Notes under the pieces: generated by a model | The model's database searches: none | What the model was told of the DNA's origin: nothing | What the model saw: only the letters and a program-made list of their open reading frames with translations | Shown here: positions 9,191 to 18,789 of the stretch, piece by piece | How positions within the stretch are numbered: the stretch's first letter is position 1 | How the letters are laid out: every line of letters begins with the position of its first letter | Assembly: GCA_031289115.1 (NCBI GenBank) | Contig: JAITQC010000107.1 | Span: 1 to 37,163, forward strand | Direction: 5' to 3' | DNA from: Planctomycetota bacterium | Lineage (GTDB): Bacteria; Planctomycetota; SZUA-567 | DNA length: 37,163 nucleotides | Translations under genes and position numbers: made by a program

Positions 9191-9311
9191 CCCCACTGTG
9201 TTTCCCCCTTGCCTCCTGGTAAACGGCGAGGTGCCAGGCCGGAGCTAGCTAGAAAGGCCAAACCAGTGCTCCCCATGGTTTCCCAGCCAGACAGCGGGTG
9301 GAAAACAATCA

Positions 9312-9339
9312 TTGCTTAAAGGCCGGAATCGGCTATAAT
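9312..9339 (+). promoter_or_regulatory. Sigma70 promoter for the radical SAM gene
   Basis: TTGCTT (9312-9317), a 16-base spacer and a perfect TATAAT (9334-9339) lie 85 bases before the ATG at 9424. Transcription should begin near 9346, giving a leader of roughly 75 bases. The rest of the gap from 9191 holds no gene that I can support. Confidence 0.75.
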
Positions 9340-9423
9340 TTGATCTATAAAAGCACCCGTGGCGTTAACTCCCCTGAAACGGCCACCTTTTTTTTCCCCA
9401 AAAAATTGCCCGGCGGAGTTTGT

Positions 9424-10818
9424 ATGCTAAATGTTCAGCGTCTCGCTAATTACCTGGCTGCCAAAGGAATGTCCACCCTCCTCCCCACTCTTTCCAAACT
9501 CTCCCCCGACATCCTTATCGGCATTATGGATCACTTGAGCCGAGCCGGCATCAAGCGCATGAGCGAACAGCATCAGGGTAGCCCCGAGGAACTGGAGCGC
9601 CGGGTCGACGCTGCCCGCGGCTTTTTTGACATGGCGAAACGCAAGTTTCCCAGCCTGTCCCGGGCCACCCAGCAGAAACTCGCCTTCAACCTGTTTTTCC
9701 ACGCCATCCATGTCGGCGACGAGACGCGTCGGAGTTACCTTGCGCTCCATGGTGAAGTGCCTCCCTTTTTCCTCCTGATTTCCCCCTCCATGGCCTGCGA
9801 CCTCCACTGTAGCGGCTGTTACGCCTGGAAATACCCCAAGAACCAGTCGCTCCACCCGGACAAGGTGCGGGAAATTCTCCGCGAGGCCAGGGACGAGATG
9901 GGTATCTACTTCATCGCCATCACCGGCGGCGAACCCACTTTTTGGCCCCACCTGGAGGAGATCGCCGCCGAATTTGACGACATGTTTTTCCTGGTTTACA
10001 CCCATGGACAACGTATTGACGCTGCTATGGCCAAACGCTTCGCGGATCTGGGCAACATCTATCCCGCCATTTCGATAGAGGGCGACCGTTCACTCACCGA
10101 CGCCCGGCGGGGGGAAGGCGCCTACGACCGGGTAATGTCGGCCATGGCCAACCTTAACCAAAATGGCGTTCTTTTTGGCTTTAGCCTCACCCACACCCGT
10201 AACAACCACGACTACACCTGTTCCGACGCCTTTTTTAACACCATGGTGGCGGCGGGGGCGGCTTTCGGCTGGGTGTTCCAGTACATCCCCATTGGACGCG
10301 AACCCGACTTTAAACTGGTCCCGACTGCAGAGCAGCGCCTAGAACGCCGGGAACGCATCCAAGCCGTTCGTAAAGACAAGCCCATTCTGGTGTTTGATTT
10401 TTGGAATGACGGCGACGCGGTCGACGGTTGCCTGGCCTGGGGTCGGCGCTATCTCCATATTACCGCCCGGGGCTATGTCGAACCCTGCGTCTTTGTGCAT
10501 TTCGCCAAGGATTCCATCCATGACAAAAGCCTGGGTGAGTGCGTGCGTTCGGAGTGCTTCCGCGAGATGCGTTCCCGGGCGCCCTTCCACACCGATCTCC
10601 GGCGTCCCTGTCCCCAGATTGATCATCCGGAAATTTTGAAGGAAATTGTCGCCAAATACGGGCTCTTCGGCACCCATGAGGGGGCGGAGGACATCATTGG
10701 GCCGCATTATGACGCCCTCTGCGCCATCGCCGATGCCTACAGCAAGGAATTAAGTGACACTGACGCCCAGAAAGTCGCCGCTCCAGAGTCAACTTGCGCC
10801 GGTTGCCTGGCGGAATAG
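9424..10818 (+). CDS. Uncharacterised radical SAM protein
   Basis: The 464-residue protein carries the radical SAM cluster motif CxxxCxxC (CDLHCSGC, Cys 125, 129, 132), followed by the SAM-binding ITGGEPTFWP and a TIM-barrel-like middle. Further cysteines occur in CLAW, EPCVF, ECVRSECF, RPCPQIDH and the last residues CAGCLAE; they could bind a second Fe-S cluster as in SPASM/twitch proteins, but the spacing does not exactly match a pattern I know. The N-terminal 110 residues are helical and lack motifs. ATG 9424 is preferred over the upstream ATG at 9298 because GGAG lies 5 bases before it and because the TATAAT promoter at 9334 lies inside the longer frame. It has its own promoter and stands alone, so the substrate is unknown. 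It is not HpnH by sequence. Confidence 0.85.
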   Translation: MLNVQRLANYLAAKGMSTLLPTLSKLSPDILIGIMDHLSRAGIKRMSEQHQGSPEELERRVDAARGFFDMAKRKFPSLSRATQQKLAFNLFFHAIHVGDETRRSYLALHGEVPPFFLLISPSMACDLHCSGCYAWKYPKNQSLHPDKVREILREARDEMGIYFIAITGGEPTFWPHLEEIAAEFDDMFFLVYTHGQRIDAAMAKRFADLGNIYPAISIEGDRSLTDARRGEGAYDRVMSAMANLNQNGVLFGFSLTHTRNNHDYTCSDAFFNTMVAAGAAFGWVFQYIPIGREPDFKLVPTAEQRLERRERIQAVRKDKPILVFDFWNDGDAVDGCLAWGRRYLHITARGYVEPCVFVHFAKDSIHDKSLGECVRSECFREMRSRAPFHTDLRRPCPQIDHPEILKEIVAKYGLFGTHEGAEDIIGPHYDALCAIADAYSKELSDTDAQKVAAPESTCAGCLAE

Positions 10819-10854
10819 GACTGGGTGAACTCCCTTGGCCCGGGAATCCTTTGC

Positions 10855-10884
10855 TTGACAAATAAACTCTTTCGCGTGTATGCT
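10855..10884 (+). promoter_or_regulatory. Sigma70 promoter for the chemoreceptor gene
   Basis: A perfect TTGACA (10855-10860), an 18-base spacer and TATGCT (10879-10884) sit just after the radical SAM stop. The leader to the ATG at 11021 would be about 130 bases. No terminator is visible between the radical SAM stop and this promoter. Confidence 0.65.
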
Positions 10885-11020
10885 TAGGGGTTAATGTTTG
10901 GTGCCGGTGGCGCGCTATCCGCCAGTGGCAAGGGTTCACCATAAATACTTTTTTGCCTTAGCGGGGAAAGCGCATCCCCCGGTGATGTTATGTCGTGTTA
11001 CTAGTTTGGGATAACTATTC

Positions 11021-12835
11021 ATGAAATTTTTCTCCGGGCTTTTGGTTAGCATAAAAATGAAGCTGATTGTCAGCTTCATTGGCATATCCTTGGTTGCCCT
11101 CCTATCCGGCGTGGTCGGCATATACCCTTTTAACACCCTGGAAAAGAATATACGCCGCATCGGGCATGACAATCTGCAGGCGGTGCTTCTGATTAACAAG
11201 ATTATGGAGGAGCAGAACCATATTTTCGTGGCTGAACGCACCCTTCTCATCCGCCAGCTCTCTGACCAAGGCACCCGTCGCTCTTATTACGAGTCAATCG
11301 AGTCGTCCAACCGGGAAATCGAACAGGCCTCCCTGGCTTTTGAGGATCTGTCCCACAGCGACAGTGAAATGCAAATGTGGCGCTCCTACCGGGACTCAAA
11401 CCTGGAACTGACCCAGAAACGGGCCGAACTCACCACCGCTCTGTCCGATCAGGAGGATCTCCTTAACCAAGGCATCCGGGGCGGGCGCCAGTTTGACCGC
11501 ATCATCAACCACGCCTTCAACCTCGCTTTCACCGAGGTGAGCGAGCAGCGCACCCAGACCATCAAGATACTTGACCAGCTGATGGACGCCATCCGGGAGA
11601 ACGCGGTTAGCGCCATCGAATCCTCAGTCCAGTCGATACAGATAAGCCAACGTTGGCAGATAGTCCTGGTCATATCAGCCTTCCTGATTTCCATTATCGC
11701 CTCCATTCTCCTCTCCATCCACATCAGTAACCCCATCTTGAGGTGCGTCAACTACATCGCCACTGTCGCCAACGGAAATCTCCGGGACAACGTCGACTTC
11801 AGTTTCCTCCGCCACAACGGGGAAATCGGTCTCCTGGCCCGGGCGGTGCAACAGCTTATCGAGTCGCAGCGTATGGAAGTCGCCGTCGCCCGCGCCGTTG
11901 CCAATGGCGACTACACCTCTGAAGTGGCTTTGCGCTCGAACCAGGACGAACTAGGTTTAGCGGTGATGGCCATGGTGAACACCACCAAGGACGCCCTGAT
12001 CAAGGTAGACTCGGCGGTAAACAAAGTCACCACCGACGCTGGCGCCATCAACAAGGCCAGCCAGTCCCTTTCGCAGGGCGCCATGGAGACCGCCTCTTCA
12101 CTGGAGGAAATATCCGCCTCCATTTCCCAGATTAGCCAAAAGACCCGCGCCAACGCCTCCAACGCTGACAAGGCGGACAAAATGGCTACCGACAGCCGGA
12201 CCGCGGCTGACCAGGGTTACGCCTCGGTGGCCGAGTTGATCGGCGCCATGAAGGATATCGAGGACATTGGTGGGCAAATCGCCAAGGTAGTGAAGCTAAT
12301 CGACGACATCGCCTTCCAGACTAACCTCCTCGCCCTGAACGCCGCCGTGGAAGCGGCCCGGGCCGGACGCCACGGCCGCGGCTTCTCCATTGTCGCCGAC
12401 GAGGTCAGGAGTCTGGCAGGACGTAGCGCCAAGGCGGCCAAGGACACCTCGGTCATGGTTGGTAAAACCGTGGAGAAGATTCAGAAGGGCGTCCTCCTAG
12501 TCGAGCACACCGACAAGTCGCTCCGGGAAGTTGTCGCCAACGCCGCCCAGGTAGCCGAGCTTTTCCGGGAAATCGCCAAGGCCTCCAACGAGCAGTCGCA
12601 GGGGATTAGTCAAATCGCCTCCGGACTCTCCCAAATTGACCGGGTCACCCAGCACAACACCATGACCGCGGGCGACACCGCCTCCGCCGCCATTGCTCTC
12701 CTTCGCCAGGCGGAAACTCTGCGTAACATGATGGAACACTTCCGGCTTTACCCTGATGAACCGGCCAAAGGGAAGGAGCTATTGATGCGTAAACGTAACT
12801 CCATGCCTAACGAAGCCGGGAAATTAGGTGGCTAA
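11021..12835 (+). CDS. Methyl-accepting chemotaxis protein
   Basis: This 604-residue transmembrane chemoreceptor signals to CheA through CheW. TM1 lies at about residues 13-37. A periplasmic helical sensing region of four-helix-bundle type follows (about 38-211, with [26 protein letters not shown] cut here into a typical 4HB style). TM2 is at about 212-235 ([18 protein letters not shown]), then HAMP at 236-290 and a second HAMP-like segment with [20 protein letters not shown]. The kinase-control tip is [18 protein letters not shown] and [13 protein letters not shown] at about residues 431-465. No CheR-docking pentapeptide ends the protein. Its Shine-Dalgarno is poor (GGGATA), so the start could also be the Met at residue 13. 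It is 20 kb from cheA and possibly an independent transcript. Confidence 0.93.
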   Translation: MKFFSGLLVSIKMKLIVSFIGISLVALLSGVVGIYPFNTLEKNIRRIGHDNLQAVLLINKIMEEQNHIFVAERTLLIRQLSDQGTRRSYYESIESSNREIEQASLAFEDLSHSDSEMQMWRSYRDSNLELTQKRAELTTALSDQEDLLNQGIRGGRQFDRIINHAFNLAFTEVSEQRTQTIKILDQLMDAIRENAVSAIESSVQSIQISQRWQIVLVISAFLISIIASILLSIHISNPILRCVNYIATVANGNLRDNVDFSFLRHNGEIGLLARAVQQLIESQRMEVAVARAVANGDYTSEVALRSNQDELGLAVMAMVNTTKDALIKVDSAVNKVTTDAGAINKASQSLSQGAMETASSLEEISASISQISQKTRANASNADKADKMATDSRTAADQGYASVAELIGAMKDIEDIGGQIAKVVKLIDDIAFQTNLLALNAAVEAARAGRHGRGFSIVADEVRSLAGRSAKAAKDTSVMVGKTVEKIQKGVLLVEHTDKSLREVVANAAQVAELFREIAKASNEQSQGISQIASGLSQIDRVTQHNTMTAGDTASAAIALLRQAETLRNMMEHFRLYPDEPAKGKELLMRKRNSMPNEAGKLGG

Positions 12836-12913
12836 GGTCCACGCGTTACCCGCTTTCCTCCCCCACCGTTTCCCCCCCAGGCCCCGGCGTAGAATCGTAC
12901 CCAAGGTAAGAAT

Positions 12914-13882
12914 ATGAGCCGTAAAATCGACATCGCCAACACTTTCAGCGGGCCAATGGATCTCCTGTTGCATCTTATCCGCCGCGACGAAATGGATATC
13001 CACGACATCCCTATCGCCCGTCTCACCCGCCAATACCTGGCGGAAATAGACGGCTTGGGGCTAGTCGACTTGGAAGAAGCGACCGAATTCCTCGACCTCG
13101 CCAGCCGCCTGGTGGAGATAAAAGGCCGCCTGCTCCTCCCCCCCGAGGAAACACCTGCCAATGACGATAGCGAGGAAGAGGTTACCGATCTGGATCCTCG
13201 TTCTGGCCTGGTGGAGGCCCTCCTGGAATACCGCCAGCTTAAAGAAGCGTCCCGGCTTCTTGACGGCCTGGCTGAGGAACAGGAGAAACGCTTTCCCCAC
13301 CACCTCTGGCGGCAACCGGAACTGTCCCTAGGCGAAGACACGCCCGACCCGGTGGTTCTGGACGCGGCCGCTTTGTTTACCGCGGTCCAAGCCCTGCTTG
13401 AGAAAATCAAGCCACTCGAACGGGTCCAATCGGAAATCCCGCTGGCCCACCGCATCCAGCAAATTGGCGCGGTGCTCACCCAGACCGGGAAGACCCGTTT
13501 TTCCCACCTCCTGTCTGACAATGCCAATCGCCAGGAAATAGTCGCTTTTTTCATCGCCGTCCTCGAGATGTTGCGGCAGGGAGTGTTGACAGCGCGGCAA
13601 AACGGGACCTTTGCCGACTTGGTTCTGGAAAAAGCCTCACCGCCCCGGGTCAGCACCCCGGTCTGGTCTGCCAGGCGGCCCCTCCGGCCTAGCGGTAAGC
13701 AAAAAAACCGCCCGGCCCGGCGGCCTGTCTTTCCCGCCGCTACCCCGCCCCGACCCCAGGTAAAATCCGCCCGCCTTGGCCAAAGACCGCGCCGCGGCTG
13801 GACTGCCTTCCCCCCCAGCGCCGCCCCGGCCACCCTCCGTCCGGTTAAGTCCCGGGGACTACCCACCCGTTTCTTCTGTTGA
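12914..13882 (+). CDS. scpA: Segregation and condensation protein A
   Basis: ScpA is the kleisin subunit that bridges the SMC dimer with ScpB in chromosome segregation. The N-terminal domain is typical: FSGPMDLLLHLIRRDEMDIHDIPIARLTRQYL (quoted in parts; about residues 12-43) and LDLASRLVEIKGRLLLP. The region around residues 190-245 (IGAVLTQTGKTRFSHLL, IVAFFIAVLEMLRQGVL) is the C-terminal winged-helix that binds the SMC head. Residues about 250-322 are an extra tail rich in Pro, Arg and Ala, not part of usual ScpA proteins (about 240-270 residues). AAGG precedes the ATG by 7-8 bases. No scpB is adjacent, which is unusual since scpA-scpB are often paired. It follows the chemoreceptor by 78 bases. 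Confidence 0.92.
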   Translation: MSRKIDIANTFSGPMDLLLHLIRRDEMDIHDIPIARLTRQYLAEIDGLGLVDLEEATEFLDLASRLVEIKGRLLLPPEETPANDDSEEEVTDLDPRSGLVEALLEYRQLKEASRLLDGLAEEQEKRFPHHLWRQPELSLGEDTPDPVVLDAAALFTAVQALLEKIKPLERVQSEIPLAHRIQQIGAVLTQTGKTRFSHLLSDNANRQEIVAFFIAVLEMLRQGVLTARQNGTFADLVLEKASPPRVSTPVWSARRPLRPSGKQKNRPARRPVFPAATPPRPQVKSARLGQRPRRGWTAFPPSAAPATLRPVKSRGLPTRFFC

Positions 13883-13887
13883 AATAA

Positions 13888-13916
13888 TTGCCTCCCCGTC
13901 CCTTTCCGTCTATAAT
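13888..13916 (+). promoter_or_regulatory. Strong sigma70 promoter for glyA-serA
   Basis: TTGCCT (13888-13893), a 17-base spacer and a perfect TATAAT (13911-13916) begin 6 bases after the scpA stop. The leader to the glyA ATG at 14000 would be about 78 bases. I found no glycine- or SAM-riboswitch signature in it. Confidence 0.78.
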
Positions 13917-13999
13917 AGCCCTTTTTCCTGGCTGACCCGGGTAGCCGAGGTCAGTCTCCACCCGGGTCCCAGACATTGGCTGACAGCGAGGAATCCCCC

Positions 14000-15244
14000 A
14001 TGAACCAGAGCCTCCAGACAAGCGATCCCGAAATAGCCAGCATCATCGAAGCTGAACTCAGGCGGCAACGGGACGGTATCGAATTGATCGCCTCGGAAAA
14101 CTTCACTTCGCCGGCGGTGCTTGCGGCGCAGGGTTCCTGCCTTACCAACAAATACGCCGAAGGCTATCCTGGACGGCGTTACTACGGGGGTTGCGAAGAG
14201 ATCGACAAGGCGGAGGCGCTGGCGATCGAGCGGGTCAAGGCGCTTTTCGGGGCCGAGCACGCCAACGTCCAGCCGCACGCCGGTTCGCCTGCCAATCTGG
14301 CCGCCTACCTAGCCCTTATCAACCCCGGGGACAAAATTCTCGGTATGGACCTCTCGCACGGCGGCCACCTGACACACGGCTACAAGTTGAACTTCTCTGG
14401 CCGCCTCTTCAAAATCGCCTCCTACGGAGTGAGCCGGGAGACAGAAACCATCGACTACGCCGGCCTAGAGAAAACCGCCCGCGATTTCCAGCCCCAGATC
14501 ATTGTCGCCGGCGCTTCCGCCTATCCCCGCCGCATTGATTTCGCCCGTTTCGCCGAAATCGCCCACGCGGTCGGAGCTTACCTAATGGTCGACATGGCCC
14601 ACATCGCCGGTCTAGTGGCGACTGGGTTACATCCAAGCCCCATTCCCCACGCTGACGTGGTCACTTCCACCACCCACAAAACCCTCCGCGGTCCGCGTTC
14701 GGGGTTTATCCTCTGTAAGGAAGAGTTTGCCAAAAAGATCGACTCGGCGGTGTTTCCCGGTATGCAGGGCGGGCCACTGATGCACATTATCGCCGCCAAG
14801 GCTGTCGCCTTCCACGAAGCTGGCACTCCGGCTTTCAAAACCTATATGCAGAGTACTTTGGACAACGCCCAGGCCATGGCGGAGGAGTTCCTCCGCTCCG
14901 GCTTCCGCCTGGTTTCCGGTGGCACTGACAACCACCTGCTCCTAGTGGACGTGGCCTCTCGGGGACTGACCGGCAAGGCGGCGGAGGACATACTTTCCCG
15001 GGTGCGGATAACTGTAAACAAGAACCAGATACCTTTTGACACCCTGCCGCCCCTGAAGTCTTCCGGAATCCGCGTCGGCACCCCGGCCATAACCACCCGT
15101 GGCTTTGGCAAATCCGAGGCGGTGGAGACGGCCCGGCTGATCCACCAGGCTCTCTCCAACCCCGAGGACGACCGGAAGCTGGCGGCTTTGGCGGAAGAAG
15201 TGCTTGAACTCTGTCGCCACCACCCGCTTTACCCCGGGCTGTGA
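14000..15244 (+). CDS. glyA: Serine hydroxymethyltransferase
   Basis: SHMT interconverts serine and glycine with transfer of the C1 unit to tetrahydrofolate, using PLP. The 414-residue protein has normal length and all family blocks: [68 protein letters not shown] and the PLP lysine in [14 protein letters not shown] (about K227). The start at 14000 is chosen because AGGAA lies 6 bases upstream; the frame can be extended to a TTG at 13976 but that has no ribosome binding site. It heads a probable operon with serA 92 bases downstream, pairing serine synthesis and its use for one-carbon units. Confidence 0.97.
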   Translation: MNQSLQTSDPEIASIIEAELRRQRDGIELIASENFTSPAVLAAQGSCLTNKYAEGYPGRRYYGGCEEIDKAEALAIERVKALFGAEHANVQPHAGSPANLAAYLALINPGDKILGMDLSHGGHLTHGYKLNFSGRLFKIASYGVSRETETIDYAGLEKTARDFQPQIIVAGASAYPRRIDFARFAEIAHAVGAYLMVDMAHIAGLVATGLHPSPIPHADVVTSTTHKTLRGPRSGFILCKEEFAKKIDSAVFPGMQGGPLMHIIAAKAVAFHEAGTPAFKTYMQSTLDNAQAMAEEFLRSGFRLVSGGTDNHLLLVDVASRGLTGKAAEDILSRVRITVNKNQIPFDTLPPLKSSGIRVGTPAITTRGFGKSEAVETARLIHQALSNPEDDRKLAALAEEVLELCRHHPLYPGL

Positions 15245-15336
15245 CCAGCAGTGTCTCAGCGGCGCTTGTTTAAGCCAACCCTACCCCGTTGACCCGAGGG
15301 GTTTCCCGCGAGCATTATTAAAGGAAAAGTTGAACC

Positions 15337-16956
15337 ATGCCCAATTACACCATCGTGGCGGCCGACCACATCAAGGGAAGCGGCCTGGAAATTCTGAAAC
15401 AGTATTTTGGCGCCAGTAACGTGGTGGCGCGGGGAAAATTCGAGGAAGCCGAGCTGGTGGCTAACATCGCCAACTTCGACGCCGTCCTTGTCCGCTCCAA
15501 CACCCAGTTTACCCGTACCGCCATTATGGCGGCTAGCGACCGGTTGAAGCTGATCGGCCGGGCTGGGGTAGGCACCGACAACATTGACAAGCGAGCGGCG
15601 ACCGAAAAGGGGATAATCGTCATGAACACCCCCTTCGGCAACACTGTCTCCGCCGCCGAGCAAGCGATTGCCCTTCTCTTTGCCACTGCCCGCAACACCG
15701 CCCGCGCTGACGCCCTGATGCAACAGCACAACTGGGCCAAAAAAGAACTGGTGGGGATAGAGGTCTTTGACAAGGTTTTGGGGGTGGTTGGGATGGGGAA
15801 AATCGGGCAACACGTGGTGAAGGTCATGCAGGCGGCCGGCATGCACGTAATAGCCTTCGACCCCTATTTCCCGACCGAACGGGCGGGTGAGTTGAAAGTG
15901 GAAATCTGCCCGACTATTGAAGACCTCCTGGCCCGGGCTGACTTCGTCACTTTTCACACCCCCCTCACCGACCAAACCCGCAACCTCCTCTCCCGCGAAC
16001 GTATCGCCGGAATGAAAAAAGGCGCCCGGGTGGTCAATTGCGCCCGGGGAGGGATTATCGACGAGGTGGCCCTGGCCGAGGCGGTGCGGGACGGCCGTTT
16101 GGCCGCCGCTGGCTTCGATGTCTTCACCCAGGAGCCCTTGACCGAAGGACCGTTGTTCGGAGTGAAGAACATCACTTTGGCGCCGCACCTCGGGGCGTCA
16201 ACCGAGGAGGCGGAGGAACGGTGTGGGCGGCAACTGGCGGAACAGGTGGTGGATTATTTCCAGTCCGGACGCATCACCAACGCCGTCAACGTCACCTTCT
16301 CCCCCGACGAGAGCCTCCGGAACTATGCCGAACTGGCGGGTTCGATGGGACGTATCGCCGCTTACCTAGTGAATGCCCCGGTAAGCGAGGTTAACGTCCA
16401 CCTGGCCGGGGAGTTTTTCGCCGGCAAGGACGGCGGCATTATCCGTTCGGCAGCGGTGATGGGTATTCTCGACCGCTACGGAGTGGAAGGGGTGAACGAC
16501 ATCAACGCCGGCCACCTCGCCCAGCAGCGCGGCATCCGCTCCAACCTTACTTACGAAAGCAAGGCCAGTGGTTCAGTTCGCATCGACCATGTCGCCATAT
16601 TGGTCAAGGGCGTGCAGGACGGGGCGGAAAAAGCCACCAATCTGGCTGGCACTGTTTACCAGGACGGACGTAAACGGATTATCCAAATTGACGACGCCGA
16701 CATCGAAGTGCGCCTTGACCGCCATATGCTGTTTCTACGCTACCCTGACAAACCCGGCATCATCGGCCGGGTTGGTACTATCCTGGGGGAACGTGGCATC
16801 AACATTGAAAACATGCAGGTGGGGATACTGAAGAAACTCAAGAAAGCCTCCATGGTGATTGGCACTTCGCAGGCGGTGCCACCCGACCTTATTACCCAGC
16901 TCTGCAACGAGCCGCTCTTGGAGCTGGAGCGTATCTACGCCGTAGACGACCTCTAG
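15337..16956 (+). CDS. serA: D-3-phosphoglycerate dehydrogenase (long form)
   Basis: SerA oxidises 3-phosphoglycerate to phosphohydroxypyruvate, the first step of serine synthesis. At 539 residues this is the long type: substrate/NAD domains (GRAGVGTDNID, Rossmann motif GVVGMGKIGQHV, catalytic NCARGGIID, DVFTQEP and APHLGASTEEA), then the ASB intervening domain (about 320-455), then a C-terminal ACT domain (MLFLRYPDKPGIIGRVGTIL) that in relatives mediates serine feedback. AAAGGA lies upstream of the ATG. It follows glyA on the same strand, and the metallo-hydrolase gene begins 35 bases after its stop. Confidence 0.97.
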   Translation: MPNYTIVAADHIKGSGLEILKQYFGASNVVARGKFEEAELVANIANFDAVLVRSNTQFTRTAIMAASDRLKLIGRAGVGTDNIDKRAATEKGIIVMNTPFGNTVSAAEQAIALLFATARNTARADALMQQHNWAKKELVGIEVFDKVLGVVGMGKIGQHVVKVMQAAGMHVIAFDPYFPTERAGELKVEICPTIEDLLARADFVTFHTPLTDQTRNLLSRERIAGMKKGARVVNCARGGIIDEVALAEAVRDGRLAAAGFDVFTQEPLTEGPLFGVKNITLAPHLGASTEEAEERCGRQLAEQVVDYFQSGRITNAVNVTFSPDESLRNYAELAGSMGRIAAYLVNAPVSEVNVHLAGEFFAGKDGGIIRSAAVMGILDRYGVEGVNDINAGHLAQQRGIRSNLTYESKASGSVRIDHVAILVKGVQDGAEKATNLAGTVYQDGRKRIIQIDDADIEVRLDRHMLFLRYPDKPGIIGRVGTILGERGINIENMQVGILKKLKKASMVIGTSQAVPPDLITQLCNEPLLELERIYAVDDL

Positions 16957-16991
16957 CCTCAACGCAACTTTCCCAGCCAAAGGCAACCCTG

Positions 16992-17684
16992 ATGACCCTT
17001 AGCGTTACCTCGGGCGGCAACGCCGCCGTTTATCTGAAAACCGACAGCGCCCAAATCCTGATCGACCCCTTTTTCCAGGAAGTAGGGGGGGTGGGTGGTA
17101 GACCCGTCTGGTTCGGCGGGGCGGAGACCCCGCCCGCCAACCTGGTCTTAATAACCCATGCCCACCCCGACCACCTGGATACTCGTAAAACTCTGGCTTA
17201 TCTAAAAAAATCCTCGGCGGTACTGGCTGGTCCTGAGGCGGCGGTCCGTTTTTTCCGCCAAGACATCCCGGCCGAGCGTCTCCTTTCCCTAGAGCCTCGC
17301 GAAGGGAAAAAACCCCCGGACGCGGTGGAAAAAAAACTGGGTGAACTAAGCCTAACCGCCTTTCGCACCTATCACGCCAGCGGCCACAACAGTTACCTCC
17401 TGGAAATGCCGGGTGTCCGGGTGTACCACGACGCTGACAACGAGCTTACCCAACCTCTGGACATCGCTCGCCTGGGGCAACTAGACGCCCTTTTCCTCTG
17501 TCCTTGGGCCGGCTCAGGCGCGGGGGAACTACTGTCCCGGCTTAAACCTGGGAAATGGTTCCTGATCCACATGAACGACAGTGAAATTTCCGACCACCGG
17601 GCGGGTTATTTCCTGCCTGGCCTAATCTCTCCCGTCCCGTCCGGAGTGGTGGCGCTTTCCCCCGGCGAAAAGATGGAAATCTAG
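16992..17684 (+). CDS. Metallo-beta-lactamase-fold hydrolase (UlaG-like/COG2220)
   Basis: The 230-residue protein has the metal-binding motif HAHPDH (about residues 56-61) behind a short N-terminal strand region (GNAAVYLKTDSAQILIDPFF), and later YHASGHNSYLLEM, VYHDAD and LIHMND that would supply remaining metal ligands. This resembles the small UlaG-like branch, whose members act on varied phosphate esters or lactones or are uncharacterised. AAAGG precedes the ATG. The gene is 35 bases after serA and 27 bases before the LAB_N-glycosyltransferase gene, so it is likely in the same transcript; whether it serves the serine path or envelope sugar chemistry cannot be told. Confidence 0.85.
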   Translation: MTLSVTSGGNAAVYLKTDSAQILIDPFFQEVGGVGGRPVWFGGAETPPANLVLITHAHPDHLDTRKTLAYLKKSSAVLAGPEAAVRFFRQDIPAERLLSLEPREGKKPPDAVEKKLGELSLTAFRTYHASGHNSYLLEMPGVRVYHDADNELTQPLDIARLGQLDALFLCPWAGSGAGELLSRLKPGKWFLIHMNDSEISDHRAGYFLPGLISPVPSGVVALSPGEKMEI

Positions 17685-17711
17685 CCAAAACCGCCAGCGG
17701 GGAGCATTCCC

Positions 17712-18734
17712 ATGTTTGCCAGCATGCGTTGGGACTACTGGGAGCTTCTCGGTCTCGCCGGGGAATTCCTCTTTTTCTCCCGCCTCTTGGCGCAATGGCT
17801 AGCTTCCGAAAAAAGCGGCCGACCAAGAATCCCCCGGGTCTACTGGCACCTCTCCCTGGCCGGGGCGCTTATCCTCGCGGTTTACGCCCTGCACCTGGGT
17901 AGCTTCGCCGTCCTCCTGCCCCAGCTGTTTGGCCTCCTGTTTTACTGGCGAGGTCTACGTCTCGACCAGGCTGAGCGCCGGGAAAAGGCGCGTCGCCAGC
18001 GCCTTGGCCTTGACCGCCCCGATTACCCCTGGCCCAGCCTTTCCGTGATAGTGCCAGTACATAACGAAGAGGCGGCGCTTGCCAAAACCCTGGAGAGTAT
18101 CCTGGCCCAAGCAGGACCGGGCGAGGAATTCGAGGTGGTGGTGGGCCTGAACGGCTGTCAGGACAACTCCCGGGAAGTTGCTACCCGTTACCCGGTCCGC
18201 CTGGTCGAGGATCCCCGTTCCGGCATCGGCTTTGGGAAAAACCTCGGGGCGGGAATGGCTAAAGGGGAGGAATTGGTTTTTGTCGACGCCGACACCATCC
18301 TTCCCCCGGGGTCGCTACGCCAGCTCCGGGAAGCGGTGGCGGGCGTTCCCCACTACGTTGGAACCGTGCCGGGTTGGCCTGACCGGGGCGGCGGCGTGGT
18401 CAAGCTCTGTTTCCTGCTCGCCAATTTTATCACCCACCGCCGGCGCTGCCACTCCCCCGGCGGAGTGATAGTGATTGACCGCGAAACCTTCCAGGCTATC
18501 AACGGGTTTGACGAAGTACTCCCCACCAGCACTTCCACCGACCTAATCTGGCGCGGGCTTAAGACCGGGGCGGAATATGTCTACATCAACTCCTTCACCG
18601 CCGTCACCTCCATCCGCCGCTTCGAGAAAACCGGAGTGATCCACCAGATGCTGGACTGGCGGGACAGCCATCGCGCCCTCCGGGAAAACCACCGCGAGCG
18701 GGTGGTGGCGAAAACCTACTCTCCCTATCGCTAA
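17712..18734 (+). CDS. LAB_N domain fused to family 2 glycosyltransferase
   Basis: The 340-residue protein joins two domains. Residues about 8-85 match the LAB_N (lipid-A-disaccharide synthase N-terminal) membrane domain: LAGEFLFFSRLLAQWLASEK, IPRVYWHLSLAGALILAVYALH and an aromatic third span. Residues about 105-330 are a GT-A glycosyltransferase 2 domain: LSVIVPVHNEEAALAKTL, GLNGCQDNS, FVDADT (metal-binding D192/D194), GGVIVIDRETFQAINGFDE and STDLIWRGLKTGAEYVYI. The usual acidic ED before the late D is replaced by ST. It should transfer a sugar at the cytoplasmic face of the inner membrane, perhaps onto a lipid carrier or lipid A. GGGGAG precedes the ATG. The domains are clear, but acceptor and donor are unknown. 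Confidence 0.85.
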   Translation: MFASMRWDYWELLGLAGEFLFFSRLLAQWLASEKSGRPRIPRVYWHLSLAGALILAVYALHLGSFAVLLPQLFGLLFYWRGLRLDQAERREKARRQRLGLDRPDYPWPSLSVIVPVHNEEAALAKTLESILAQAGPGEEFEVVVGLNGCQDNSREVATRYPVRLVEDPRSGIGFGKNLGAGMAKGEELVFVDADTILPPGSLRQLREAVAGVPHYVGTVPGWPDRGGGVVKLCFLLANFITHRRRCHSPGGVIVIDRETFQAINGFDEVLPTSTSTDLIWRGLKTGAEYVYINSFTAVTSIRRFEKTGVIHQMLDWRDSHRALRENHRERVVAKTYSPYR

Positions 18735-18750
18735 ACTAGTCGTTTTTCCC

Positions 18751-18778
18751 TTGACCACCGGGCAATTTTCACTATATT
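18751..18778 (+). promoter_or_regulatory. Sigma70 promoter for the cbiMN operon
   Basis: TTGACC (18751-18756), a 16-base spacer and TATATT (18773-18778) lie 17 bases after the glycosyltransferase stop. Transcription near 18785 would give a structured leader of about 125 bases before cbiM. Confidence 0.65.
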
Positions 18779-18789
18779 TAACGTTTAAA

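Noticed and set aside
9191-9311. Riboswitch-like GGTGCC/GCCAGG words upstream of the radical SAM gene
   Set aside because: They lie upstream of the predicted promoter and the required B12 core is absent.
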